Below, one piece after another: positions 52,301-60,807 of a stretch of 64,000 bases of DNA. Numbering within the stretch: the first letter of the stretch is position 1; every line of letters starts with the position of its first letter. The notes below the pieces were generated by a model. That model saw nothing but the letters and a program-made list of their open reading frames with translations. It had not been told where the DNA came from and made no database searches. A program made the position numbers and the translations under genes. Source of the DNA: Hymenobacter psoromatis (GTDB lineage: Bacteria > Bacteroidota > Bacteroidia > Cytophagales > Hymenobacteraceae); contig NZ_JAIFAG010000001.1 of NCBI RefSeq assembly GCF_020012125.1, forward strand, positions 4,402,001 through 4,466,000, read 5' to 3'.

Positions 52301-55300
52301 GGCAGCTACTTCTTCTTCCCGTCCAGCCAGTGTAGTCCCTTGTAGAACGCTAGTAAGCGGCAACAACTGTCCCGATGGTGGGACAGCTAAGCCTAATCCA
52401 GACGCTTCAAGGGCATAAAATAACCGCTTGAACAACAATTCGCCTACTGTCTGCTCAAGTCCTTTCGCCAGGGTAAATTCAGTACTGGTGTAGTCAGTAC
52501 GCCAGTAGGGCACGTCATTTTCGCCAAATTCAACTGCCTGGTACCATGGTGCCGACTGTCCACCCCCATTGGGTTCCGTGCGCCGTCGGCGTAAAGCGTA
52601 CCCCCCAGGATTTACCCCAAGTTGCAGCAGGCCTCGTAACAGAAACCCTTTTCCTGATTGCTCCAAACCAGAAATCAAGGCTGTAACCGACGTGAGGCGC
52701 AGGCGTACCCATTCAAGTTCCTGCTTAGCGCGGCGCTTGTCCTCAGTTACTGGGCTGCGACTATCATATAGCAGCTTAGCCATGTACTTGTAGGCCGCTG
52801 CCAATTCAGGAGTTTGCTGCTGCATCAGGTCCTGGTCGTCTTCGCTTAGGTCGTCGAGCTTATCTAGCAGCGAAGCAGATTTTGGATACAATGCGGCTAG
52901 TTGGGCATGACCGACGCTATCTAACTTTCCATCTATTGCCTGACGCAACAACCATAGAGCAGGTAATTCCCGCATCAAGTAATCAGCGAGCACCTCCCGA
53001 GTTAGGTCACTGTAGTGCGTCTTCTCTATTCCATCAGCCACCCGCGCCGCATCTTCGCGGCTATCTGAAAACACCACCAACTTGCGTTTTTTCTCGTTGG
53101 TGGTCAGCTGTAGCATCAACTCCTTCGCATACGTCTGACTCGTCTGGGCAAAACCAGTTCTAAACCCCCGTACTGGGCTCATTCGGCCTGTAAACGTGGC
53201 AGCAATTGGGCCAGATATAACATGGTTAGCTCCACAACCCGGGCACACGCCTGGTAAACCTCGTAATTGGCTTTCCTGCTCCGGCGTCATCTGGCCACCA
53301 TCTCCCTTGGCTTTAAAAACGCGGCCAGGAATCCAACCGGTTTCCCCCATTTTGTCTGGACCTTCCACAACCCGGCCAGAACGGCTATCAACGCAAGCCA
53401 ATTGCCAAACAGATGTATTGTTCCAAGTTTGGCCAACTCCTGCTTCATTCTTGGGCTGCCTCCACCATGGAGGGGTAGTGCCCCAAGTTCCGTTGTTGGT
53501 ACGGTCATGCTGGATGTAGTCCTGGCCTGACTCAGGCCAGAACACTACATAGTCATGGTATGAACGACGCTCAACCGAACTATCAGCCCCCTTCTCTGGA
53601 ATCCCCTCTATTTCAGGACTTACAGCCAGCATCTGCACTCCTTGCCCATCAGGCAGTTTCAGCCGGCTACCTCCAAAAAAGGTAGTACCACACTTCTCAC
53701 AATATAGCAGCTCTAAAATGTGCTTTCCGTCAGGAGTTCGCAGGTCGGCTTGCGGCAGCAACCGTGCTACTGGGCTGCTAGTCTTTGCGTCAGGTTGCTG
53801 CAGTCCAGCCCACAACCCTTCAATATTGCGGAAGAAATAGTGGAATCGAAAACGTGGCAAGTCAACATCGCCCAACCATCCTCGCGCAATGAATAATCCA
53901 CGCACCGCCTGCCGTAATTGGTCAGGGGTTGCATCCGACTCGCTACCAAAGAGGCTAACGGTCAAGGGCGGCAGGGCATCAGTATAACCCGGCCCTGGCC
54001 GAGGCGGGGCCGAAACAGGCATTGCACGGTGCCCACCCGTTGAATTACGGCACGCTTCATAAAGCCGTTCGCGTAATTGACAATGCTGCAAAGCACTGAG
54101 CAAATGGCCATCTCCTGCAGGGTGGAGCTTAGCAGCCAAGGCAGTGGTTAATGAAGTTGGCACCCCTTCTTTCCAATCTTTTGCGAACTGCTCGAAAGGC
54201 TCCCAAGGCAGTGGGATAGTCGATGCCGGCAACTCTTCGATTGCCTTCGTCTTTCCAGTGATAATTGAGAACTGGTCTTGCAAATCTGCCACACCAAAGA
54301 AGTCACGCAGGAACTGAGTGCTTTTTCCTTCATCGTCACCTGGCGCGTCCGGCTCCAGGGAAGCACTGCTAGCTAATATCCGCAACTGTGGATGCGTTGG
54401 ATGCAGGCCAAGCCGGTCCAATACCAATCGTAACAAGCAAGCTACCTCGGTGCCAGCTGTGCCGCGGTACAGGTGCAACTCATCAACCACGAGGTGAAAA
54501 ACACGCTTGTCGAGTTCTGTCTGTTTCGCTTCAACTGGCATTTCGCCCAGGTCGACGCCATGCAGCCACTCCTTGGTTTTCTTGAAAATTGGCTCATCAA
54601 CTTCCCGCATCAACATGATGCCAAGCATAGAGAAGTTGGTAATTAGAATATCCGGGGGTGCTTCTTGCATATCAAACCGGCTGCGCATTTCCGCACCGTC
54701 CGGCTTAGGAAAGAAAGCCAGCAGGTCCCGCTGCTCACCAGCTGTTAACTCATCTTTTTTTGCATATTCTTTAATATAACTTTTAACTCGTCGCTCATTC
54801 TCGGACAGCTGCTGCATACGCTCACGCAGCTTATTAACCTTAGCCATGTTAGTCTCAGGCCCATTAATGCCTTCCTTCAGCAGCTCGCCGGCGACTGGCG
54901 TTTCTCCTGTATAACGTCCAAATGTTATGCGGTTACCCTTTGCTGGACTATCAGCTTTAGTCAGCCATTTGACTACTTCCTCTGAGTCGAGAGCTAAGCG
55001 TAAGCGGGTAAGCTGGTCTTCTACCAGCGCATTCATGGGGTACAGTAGCAACGCCCGCACAGCGGCTGGCCGTGTCTCATGCCCACGTTGTTGATACTCC
55101 TTTTTTAAACCTGTATGCGAAGCTCCCGCTTCCACAACATTTTCACTTCGTACCCCACCGCCAACCTGCCACCAAGTATTAGCCTCTGGGAACGTTTTAT
55201 TCGGTTTCGGCCAGCTAACTAGCTCCCGGCATAGTTGCGCCAACATCGGCAACAAAAACGATTCTGTTTTACCCGAGCCGGTGCCGGAGGTAATAACGCA

Positions 55301-55672
55301 CCGCTCTCCTGCCAATCCCCGGCGCAGCATTTCAGCCTGGTGCTCATACAGCTCCCGGCGTTTACCAGGGGACTCCGGCATCAACCCAACTTTAATCAAG
55401 TCTTTGAACGCTTGTAGTTCAATAGGACCCATTACGTCAGCTAGGTCCGAGCTCACCAATTCTGAGACTTGTTTGCCGCTTGGTTGGTATTCTGGCATGG
55501 GCTCAGCCCATGGCTCACGATACATCACTCGGTCCTGCAGCAACAGGTTTTCGCGGTCCTTCTCCAGATGCGCAAATTTGGTGCGGAAGGCGGTTTGAAC
55601 GTAAAGAATGAAATTATTACGAATAGCATCAAATGCACCAATCGGGTCAATCAAATCAGTATTTGTAGACAT
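49385..55672 (-). CDS. druE: Giant DUF1998-type helicase, DruE-like
   Basis: 2095 residues. Superfamily 2 motor: Walker A TSGTGSGKTESF (about 127-138), DEAH-like VVDELHLYRGTAG (about 394), motif VI QRVGRAGRRGQ (about 1342). Zinc-type Cys pairs occur at CEKCG (about 655), CPGCG (about 807), CGNCQ/CTNCRR (about 1221) and CQDACYDCLKGYRN (about 1934, the DUF1998 signature). Size and order match DruE, the shared component of all Druantia anti-phage types. It probably unwinds or translocates along DNA. Its promoter context is altered by the IS5 copy 150 bp upstream. Confidence 0.9.
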   Translation of the reverse strand: MSTNTDLIDPIGAFDAIRNNFILYVQTAFRTKFAHLEKDRENLLLQDRVMYREPWAEPMPEYQPSGKQVSELVSSDLADVMGPIELQAFKDLIKVGLMPESPGKRRELYEHQAEMLRRGLAGERCVITSGTGSGKTESFLLPMLAQLCRELVSWPKPNKTFPEANTWWQVGGGVRSENVVEAGASHTGLKKEYQQRGHETRPAAVRALLLYPMNALVEDQLTRLRLALDSEEVVKWLTKADSPAKGNRITFGRYTGETPVAGELLKEGINGPETNMAKVNKLRERMQQLSENERRVKSYIKEYAKKDELTAGEQRDLLAFFPKPDGAEMRSRFDMQEAPPDILITNFSMLGIMLMREVDEPIFKKTKEWLHGVDLGEMPVEAKQTELDKRVFHLVVDELHLYRGTAGTEVACLLRLVLDRLGLHPTHPQLRILASSASLEPDAPGDDEGKSTQFLRDFFGVADLQDQFSIITGKTKAIEELPASTIPLPWEPFEQFAKDWKEGVPTSLTTALAAKLHPAGDGHLLSALQHCQLRERLYEACRNSTGGHRAMPVSAPPRPGPGYTDALPPLTVSLFGSESDATPDQLRQAVRGLFIARGWLGDVDLPRFRFHYFFRNIEGLWAGLQQPDAKTSSPVARLLPQADLRTPDGKHILELLYCEKCGTTFFGGSRLKLPDGQGVQMLAVSPEIEGIPEKGADSSVERRSYHDYVVFWPESGQDYIQHDRTNNGTWGTTPPWWRQPKNEAGVGQTWNNTSVWQLACVDSRSGRVVEGPDKMGETGWIPGRVFKAKGDGGQMTPEQESQLRGLPGVCPGCGANHVISGPIAATFTGRMSPVRGFRTGFAQTSQTYAKELMLQLTTNEKKRKLVVFSDSREDAARVADGIEKTHYSDLTREVLADYLMRELPALWLLRQAIDGKLDSVGHAQLAALYPKSASLLDKLDDLSEDDQDLMQQQTPELAAAYKYMAKLLYDSRSPVTEDKRRAKQELEWVRLRLTSVTALISGLEQSGKGFLLRGLLQLGVNPGGYALRRRRTEPNGGGQSAPWYQAVEFGENDVPYWRTDYTSTEFTLAKGLEQTVGELLFKRLFYALEASGLGLAVPPSGQLLPLTSVLQGTTLAGREEEVAAAFLRVLGDSYMYTPGEYEKDAPIPAWTDLPAKVKKYLRAVADRHHLTEHELGTALFDALRPANQDAGSPRNVLDARAHVVINRLWLQGMEASSPAWVCGNCQRPHLHRAADVCTNCRRPLTASHETTCEQLWRGNYLAYHAAIGHRAPIRMHCEELTGQTDNQFERQRHFRNVVLPDEGPSKVRRIDLLSVTTTLEVGVDIGDLQAVMMANMPPQRFNYQQRVGRAGRRGQAFAVTLTFCRGRSHDEFYFSHPERITGDPPPIPFLAMDQDRIVRRVLAKALLLEAFQEIGITGNSMLGSFGPLGEWVSNWQQAQRWLHGPNGQQRTEKLLEQLIPGNSLKAAGRRQGLLGWVLSVADGGMAVQVNNTATSTTVPGADPAEKLARGGILPMFGMPADVRNLHLDVKRADSDGRHWEFPCIDRALDMAIYEFAPGAQKLKDKTVHLAIGFTAPLFEKPDRQYFKPSTAPDPLDPSLDGKPFELDLWMSNCPVCLCCKTYPDKPAADPVSLQVLCPNPHCSSALAEEGDGVLPPALFRICTPAAFRTAYTGGRDERSQTEGFFARPPLVAERGEKDPKTDIVGKMRVELADSDAAWRLNRGPREQLFKGRLYQRIHNEFPSKGGASQWLDAPLQWLAEPENLWNGPDSWQYEHKISVRQPPIAGTALESLALAAHRTTEILRLSPESLAGILSLDPNPQNPHRGHLADGVKAAYYTAAFLLQRLIADKLDVDPVEIEVAGLNRIDLSNDMLGRQVGELILCDSLPNGSGFVAELYNLLLKEDDTNPLKQVLYKREINPDEGPAYPDTFLAAGHRASCQDACYDCLKGYRNMNYHALLDWRLGLSLLRLMHEGDFAAGADGKFESPEMQDWLAQAHKLRDLFCVTFDNAKAITIQPQAGIGLPGVEFEAGVLLLVHPFWNVLDNKEDGWLADIVAEAKFMAGKLNGVAFYADTFNLHRRQGRCYEWLTKGKCQL

Positions 55673-55739
55673 ATAGAATAAGCAAAGGGTGCCTTTTGCA
55701 CAAAAACGGCAGGTGCTCCCAGCCAGCTTTGAGGAGGTG

Positions 55740-55822
55740 TTATCTTACAAGCACTGGCCGCTGACCTAGTTTGTCAAACAGTTCATTGTTAATTAGGGCG
55801 TAGGCCCCATCAGCCGGATATT
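55740..55822 (-). pseudogene. Severed 3' end of the DruG-like gene
   Basis: Removing the IS5 copy and one ATT duplicate rejoins this 83-bp piece in frame with the DruG-like gene: after ...GYYQ follow YPADGAYALINNELFDKL and eight more residues, ending at a TAA (55740-55742). This gives an ancestral protein of about 1001 residues whose stop lay 67 bp before the helicase start. Confidence 0.85.
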
Positions 55823-56753
55823 GAAGCTGTTTAGGAAGTAGGCGGGGCAATTTTGCGCAGTAGTAGTACGGTAAAGGCTAGCCAGTGCAGAGCCAGCCAG
55901 TTTTGCAAGCTGGTTTCGTAGCGCACAAGCAGGGCCTTAAAGCCGTCGAGCCAGGCGTTGAGGCGTTCAATGACCAGGCGGCGGCGGTAGAGTTCCGGGT
56001 CCAGGGGGGTGTCGTCATCGGTCTGCCAGTCGGCTGAGCGCCGGTTGCGTGGGATGTTGGCTTCGATGCCGCGCCGCGCACAGGCTTGGCGCAAGCTACT
56101 GACATCAAAGGCTTTGTCGGCATTCAAAAACAAGCCTTCCAAGCGCAGCTCGGCGGCTTCGAGTAAGTCGCACAACTCGGCAAACACCCGTTCCAACTCG
56201 AACGTATCGTGCTGGTTACCGGCCTGGGGCGTGGCCACAGCCAGCGGCAGGCCCTGGTTGTCGGCCAGGAACAGGGCGTTGGTGGTGCGGCCCGCCTTGC
56301 GGCCTTGGTAGCCGATAGCGGCCCCGCCATTCTTGGCCAGCGTATGGCTGCCATCGAGTTGGACGCTGGATAAGTCGAGGCGGCGTCGATGCAGGCGCAA
56401 GCTGGTGAGCCACAGATTTTTCCAGGCTCCTTGCTTGCCCCAGGCGTTAAAGTGGTAGTACACCCCCTGCCAGCTTAATGGCGGCCCCGTGAACAGGCTT
56501 CTGACGGGCAGCCACCGCCACTGGCAGCCAGTTTTGAGCTTGTAGCAGATGGCTCCAACGACCTCGGCCGGGTCAGCAGCCGGCCGCCGGCCACCCGTGC
56601 GGGTGGGCAAATGAGGCAGTATCCAGCGGATAATCATATCTTTGGTCAGGACTTCCATGAAGGAGAGAAAGGAGATGGGTCGCACCTCAAATTTCTCGCT
56701 TTTGTGGGAGTTTTTGCGTTTTGCTCGCCGCTACCTCCTTCCTAAACAGGTTC
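55823..56753 (-). mobile_element. IS5-family insertion sequence, copy B
   Basis: 931 bp, the same terminal repeats and orientation as copy A, with a 3-bp target duplication ATT at 55820-55822 and 56754-56756. It lies inside the 3' end of the DruG-like gene. The transposase is on the same strand as the defence operon, so read-through from the element could still transcribe druE. Confidence 0.92.
55831..56685 (-). CDS. IS5-family transposase, copy B
   Basis: 284 residues, the same protein as copy A at 46146-47000, with the DDE residues in VQLDGSHT, GLFLNADKAFD and RRLVIERLNAWLDGF. Intact frame. Confidence 0.92.
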   Translation of the reverse strand: MRPISFLSFMEVLTKDMIIRWILPHLPTRTGGRRPAADPAEVVGAICYKLKTGCQWRWLPVRSLFTGPPLSWQGVYYHFNAWGKQGAWKNLWLTSLRLHRRRLDLSSVQLDGSHTLAKNGGAAIGYQGRKAGRTTNALFLADNQGLPLAVATPQAGNQHDTFELERVFAELCDLLEAAELRLEGLFLNADKAFDVSSLRQACARRGIEANIPRNRRSADWQTDDDTPLDPELYRRRLVIERLNAWLDGFKALLVRYETSLQNWLALHWLAFTVLLLRKIAPPTS

Positions 56754-59679
56754 ATTGATAGTAACCTTTACCATCAATATTGCGCCAGTCAGGTACCCTT
56801 CCATCGAGCAAGCTAGCAGCTAACCCAATACCACCCGGTAGACTTGCTCCCCCCGGTACTAACAGCTTACCGTCACGCACTTGTAATACTTGACGCTTGT
56901 GGCGTTGAAGCACTATATAACGACCCCAGGAAGGCTCCACCACGTAGGCAACGTCATCCAGCCAAAGTCTGAACCGCTCTTGTCCTCGGCGCATATCATA
57001 TGATACCAGCGCCCCTTTGATTCGGCAATAAGGCAATGACCCATCAGTTCCGGCGTATGCCGGCCTCATAGCCAAAGCATCCAAGTCAAAGTATTGATGC
57101 GGCCAAGTGGGCGGTGGCAACATGCTGACATCAGCTTTCACCAAGGTGCGCTGATACTGGGTTAAGCTGCCACCTAACAGCAGCCACTGCGCTGTGGTAG
57201 GCATCCAATCCTGATACCGAAACTGAAAGGCCGCTGCCAAGGCCTGGATATCTGATGACGAAGCCAATGTTTCTACGATAGCAGCATCTGGCAGTAAATA
57301 GCGGTGGTTAGCTGAATGTTGCGCTACTACGCAAACCTTAATTTTAGCTGGTTTCCACTCTGCTATTTCTTTAAGCATACCCGGCAGCCGCATTCCAGTC
57401 AATAGAAACCGGCGGCCACCGCTACTACGGTCGGGCAGCAACGAGAGTGTTGGGGGTAACACGGTGAGCACATCCCGGCCGCGCTCATACTGGTATGCTG
57501 CATGACCCAACTGTCCAAACCACCGCATTGCGAAGCGCCATTCTGTGCCAGCTTCTGGCCGAAAACCTCCAAAAGCCTCACGAAAGCTCTCCCGGTCTAG
57601 TTTGCCACGGGCAGATAGCAGATATAATAGTTGGTCAGCTTGTGCATAATTAGGCTGGGATTGGACTTCAGTTGCCTGAGGTATTAAACCTGCAATTTCC
57701 CCAGCTCCCTTGAAATATTGCTTATAGAGTATGCTATACCGTTGAGCTACTTTAGCTTTTTCTGCTTCCGGTGCCTCAATTGCAAGGCTCCGAACGAAGC
57801 TGACGGCCTCGCCAGAAGCTTTGCAATCTTCCAGCAGCAGCCCTTGGAGTACGTCGGGGCACTGACCTACTACAGGCAGCAACGAGCGCAACGCTCGTAA
57901 TGGGCGCGAGGCAGCGGTGCCATCGGCCGTTTCAACGCGAAACATTACATCAAGCCGTAGGTCGGGGGGCAGGTTCCAGAATCCAGTTTTGCCCTCCATC
58001 GGCCGCAAAAACTGCTTCTCGCCGTCAGCCTGATATACTACTTGCAAACTCTCATCGGGGGCCATACTACTCGCTTTAAATTGAGGCATGGCGTCAGCTA
58101 AGTAGTCCCCACGGCCTACTGACAATCCTCCCAGCGGCTCAATACTTTTATCCACCTTTACAGATACTGGCAGGGCACTTGGAGAAGCAGTCAACCGCTC
58201 AAAATGCACTTTAAAAAAGTGTACGCCCATTGCAGGTCCTGTTACCAGTGCACCGTCCTGCAGCACGTTCCCACAATTAGCAGCCCACTGCCGTAATCTC
58301 TCAGCGTATTCAGGCTGACATAATACTAGCAACTCTCCCAATTCGGGCCCACTTACAGCTATGTAATCAGGAAGGCCGACCCGGTCACTTGCTAAGGCAA
58401 AAAATTGGATTTCCTCCAAACGGGCAACTGCCTTCCATTTTCGTTGGCTGTCCTCCAATACCACTGCGTCGGTTTGTATGGGGATATTTTCGATTGGAGT
58501 CGACCAGACAGCGCCAATCTTACAACTATAGTCTACACCCTGGTGCGTCAATTGCAACTCGGTATCTGCCTCTGCTTGTGGTTGTAGCCGATGATAGAAA
58601 GTAGGCCTGCCGAAGCTGAGTTTGATAAATGGGACTAGCTCTCCAATAGCGCCATCTAAAATGTCCCCCGTTTTTGGCTGTCCCAAAACTCCTTGGCCAA
58701 AAGGCCGCTCAATTTTTACAAGCCCATTGTAAATCTGTAGTCGGCCGCGTGCCTGTTCCACAACCGCCTTACACACCTCCGGCGGGCTATTGTTTAATAG
58801 AATATCCCTAGTTCGCATGGGTAAAGCCGTGCCTGCGTCTAAAAGACAAGCCTTTAAAGCGTCTTCCGTGATACGAAGCGCAGCTTGAGCTGTAAAGCCA
58901 AACTTATAAAACTGTCGGGCCAGACGCCGTAAGCAGAGGGGCGGCAGCAAACACTGCGATAGTGGTAATCCAACGTACTTCCAAGTAGGATTGGCAAATT
59001 GCCGGGCTACCAGCACTCCACGCTCACCACCTAAGTCCTCCTGACTCCAGCGTTCAACCTCTTTCCACATGGACGCCCAAACGCCGATGCCGAGTCCGCT
59101 CAATACCTGAGTCGAAACAGTAGCTCCTTGTTTGAGCAAACTGCGGGGAGGGCCAAAAAAGCTATTCCATGTATCGTAATGGCTGCTATGCGCATTTACG
59201 GTATCTGGCGAGCTAAAAGAAAACGTGAAGCTCGCAAGGTACAGCAGATGCAATGGCGCATTGATAGCAATCCTGCCTGCTCGGTATTGCACTGACCTGG
59301 ACCCCACAACTTTTGTGCTGAGCCGGGCCCGAGACCAATCCTCCCAGGCATATTTTGCTAGCTCAGCTGGGTGTCGGGGCGTAGGCCGCTGAATCCAGTC
59401 AGTAATATTGTTCCCAATTATAAACGAGTGGGTTCCATTCGAAAGCGTGTCCCAAAATATGGGTCCCTGCCGAAGTGCCTTCCAAAAATCGCATATTATA
59501 CCACCAGCATTTTGATTAGCTAAGCTTTGGATAATCATGTCTTGTGGTGCCGAGTCTGCTTTAGCCAGAACTATCCGCACCAAATCGTCCTCTGTTAAAC
59601 AAAGGAACACTTCCTGGCCACGCCGGGAAGGTTTAAACAGGTGGTCAGCCACCAGATTATTCCAACGGATATAATCCAT
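56752..59679 (-). CDS. Large DruG-like protein, C-terminally truncated by IS5
   Basis: 975 residues as it stands; about 1001 before the insertion. The terminal TGA is created at the IS junction: its T comes from the target duplicate and GA from the element end. No catalytic motif was recognised. The N-terminus (MDYIRWNNLVADHLFKPSRRGQ) looks helical, and the middle is mixed with beta-rich parts such as RRGQERFRLWLDDVAYVVE near the end. Position directly upstream of the DruE-type gene, with a methylase and nuclease downstream, suggests DruG of Druantia type II. The assignment rests on context and length; whether the truncated form works is unknown. Confidence 0.7.
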   Translation of the reverse strand: MDYIRWNNLVADHLFKPSRRGQEVFLCLTEDDLVRIVLAKADSAPQDMIIQSLANQNAGGIICDFWKALRQGPIFWDTLSNGTHSFIIGNNITDWIQRPTPRHPAELAKYAWEDWSRARLSTKVVGSRSVQYRAGRIAINAPLHLLYLASFTFSFSSPDTVNAHSSHYDTWNSFFGPPRSLLKQGATVSTQVLSGLGIGVWASMWKEVERWSQEDLGGERGVLVARQFANPTWKYVGLPLSQCLLPPLCLRRLARQFYKFGFTAQAALRITEDALKACLLDAGTALPMRTRDILLNNSPPEVCKAVVEQARGRLQIYNGLVKIERPFGQGVLGQPKTGDILDGAIGELVPFIKLSFGRPTFYHRLQPQAEADTELQLTHQGVDYSCKIGAVWSTPIENIPIQTDAVVLEDSQRKWKAVARLEEIQFFALASDRVGLPDYIAVSGPELGELLVLCQPEYAERLRQWAANCGNVLQDGALVTGPAMGVHFFKVHFERLTASPSALPVSVKVDKSIEPLGGLSVGRGDYLADAMPQFKASSMAPDESLQVVYQADGEKQFLRPMEGKTGFWNLPPDLRLDVMFRVETADGTAASRPLRALRSLLPVVGQCPDVLQGLLLEDCKASGEAVSFVRSLAIEAPEAEKAKVAQRYSILYKQYFKGAGEIAGLIPQATEVQSQPNYAQADQLLYLLSARGKLDRESFREAFGGFRPEAGTEWRFAMRWFGQLGHAAYQYERGRDVLTVLPPTLSLLPDRSSGGRRFLLTGMRLPGMLKEIAEWKPAKIKVCVVAQHSANHRYLLPDAAIVETLASSSDIQALAAAFQFRYQDWMPTTAQWLLLGGSLTQYQRTLVKADVSMLPPPTWPHQYFDLDALAMRPAYAGTDGSLPYCRIKGALVSYDMRRGQERFRLWLDDVAYVVEPSWGRYIVLQRHKRQVLQVRDGKLLVPGGASLPGGIGLAASLLDGRVPDWRNIDGKGYYQ

Positions 59680-59776
59680 AGAGACTCATATGCCCTTCGA
59701 GCGGAATCGTTACCACTCAGGTAGTCTTTGGGCACTGGCAAATATCGGATGATTAATCATATCCGCAACTGCTACT

Positions 59777-60241
59777 CTAAGCTATATTCTCCCAAAATTC
59801 AGGGCTGTCTACATCGAGGCACACCTCCGCTTTCAACTGCTTCATCAGATTGTGCAGGGTCTCTAAGCGCCGGGCAGGTTTTAACTCACATTCCCAAACC
59901 ACAATTACCCTCCATCCAAGCAATTCAAGTTCACGCTGGTGCTGCCAGTCACGAGCCTTATTATACCCTAGCTTGCGCTGCCACCATTCAGTGCGTGAGG
60001 ATGGCACCTTGAAGCATGGGTGTCCCTCATGTCCATGCCAAAAGCATCCATGCACCATTACCACCGCCTGATAGCGGGGCAGAACTATATCAGGCTTGCC
60101 AGGCAGGTCGTCACGATGTATTCTAAACCGTATTCCATGGCTGTGCAGCCATTGCCTCACAAGAATTTCTGGCTTAGTATCCTTACTGCGGATACGCGAC
60201 ATATTGTAGCTGCGGCGCTGCGGCGTAATCTTGTCGGCCAT
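59777..60241 (-). CDS. vsr: Very short patch repair endonuclease (Vsr)
   Basis: 154 residues. NMSRIRSKDTKPEILVRQWLH, then PGKPDIVLPRYQAVVMVHGCFWHGHEG and the late LGWRVIVVWECEL are Vsr hallmarks, with the catalytic Asp in PDIVL and His pair in FWHGHEGH. It nicks T:G mismatches that arise when 5-methylcytosine deaminates, so it fits with the cytosine methylase of the same operon. It is the first gene of the minus-strand island, 97 bp before the DruG-like gene. Confidence 0.92.
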   Translation of the reverse strand: MADKITPQRRSYNMSRIRSKDTKPEILVRQWLHSHGIRFRIHRDDLPGKPDIVLPRYQAVVMVHGCFWHGHEGHPCFKVPSSRTEWWQRKLGYNKARDWQHQRELELLGWRVIVVWECELKPARRLETLHNLMKQLKAEVCLDVDSPEFWENIA

Positions 60242-60299
60242 ACTACTACAACGGCCTGTCTTCCCACGTCGTTCCAGACACTGCTCTAGTCAAACGCTT

Positions 60300-60710
60300 A
60301 TGCCTCTTGCCTATACATCGTTCGACCTCATTCCGCAGCAGGTTTATACTCGCCAGGACTTGCGCGACAAATTCAACATTATTGATAAGACCCTCGACAC
60401 CGGTGTATTTAAGCCGCGTGGCACGCGTTCAGTCTGGCTATTTGTCACTGAAGAGAAAGAGCAGGACCAGACTCAATATCAAGACCAACTAGACGGCGAT
60501 ATGCTACGATGGCAGGGGCAGATGAGCGGCCGAACAGACAAACTCATCTTAACTCATCAGGCAGAAGGCACTGAGCTACTAGTTTTCTACCGGAAGAATA
60601 AGGCTGAGCATCCAGGTGCAGGCTTCCGATACCTCGGCCGCTTTTTGTATGAAAGTCATCATGCTAGCCATCCAACATCATTTGTCCTAATAGCTGAAAG
60701 CGAAGGCTAA
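60300..60710 (+). CDS. DUF3427-like domain protein
   Basis: 136 residues from MPLAYTSFDLIPQQVYTRQD (ATG 60300). The second half, DGDMLRWQGQ, then TELLVFYRKNK and GFRYLGRFLYESH, matches the DUF3427-type domain found at the C-termini of some helicase/nuclease proteins and in modification-dependent restriction enzymes. Here it stands alone, divergent from vsr with a 58-bp gap, so the two share a promoter region. A role in reading modified DNA is a guess. Confidence 0.65.
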   Translation: MPLAYTSFDLIPQQVYTRQDLRDKFNIIDKTLDTGVFKPRGTRSVWLFVTEEKEQDQTQYQDQLDGDMLRWQGQMSGRTDKLILTHQAEGTELLVFYRKNKAEHPGAGFRYLGRFLYESHHASHPTSFVLIAESEG

Positions 60711-60741
60711 GTTATTCCAAGCACATAGCCAAGCAGTCTAT

Positions 60742-60780
60742 AAAAAAAGCCGGCTCTCACCCAAGGGAGCCGGCTTTTTT
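60742..60780. terminator. Bidirectional intrinsic terminator
   Basis: AAAAAAGCCGGCTC (60743-60756) pairs with GAGCCGGCTTTTTT (60767-60780), a 14-bp stem with A- and T-tracts, closing both the DUF3427-like gene and the convergent gene at 60808. Confidence 0.9.
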
Positions 60781-60807
60781 GGTTGGCGAAGCTGCTTAAA
60801 GCGCAGC

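Noticed and set aside
46138..56753. Composite transposon made of the two IS5 copies
   Set aside because: Each copy has its own 3-bp target duplication (ATG and ATT); the outer flanks do not match.
47116..59679. DISARM rather than Druantia
   Set aside because: DISARM separates helicase (DrmA) and DUF1998 (DrmB) and adds a PLD protein; here both lie in one 2095-residue protein and no PLD motif was seen.
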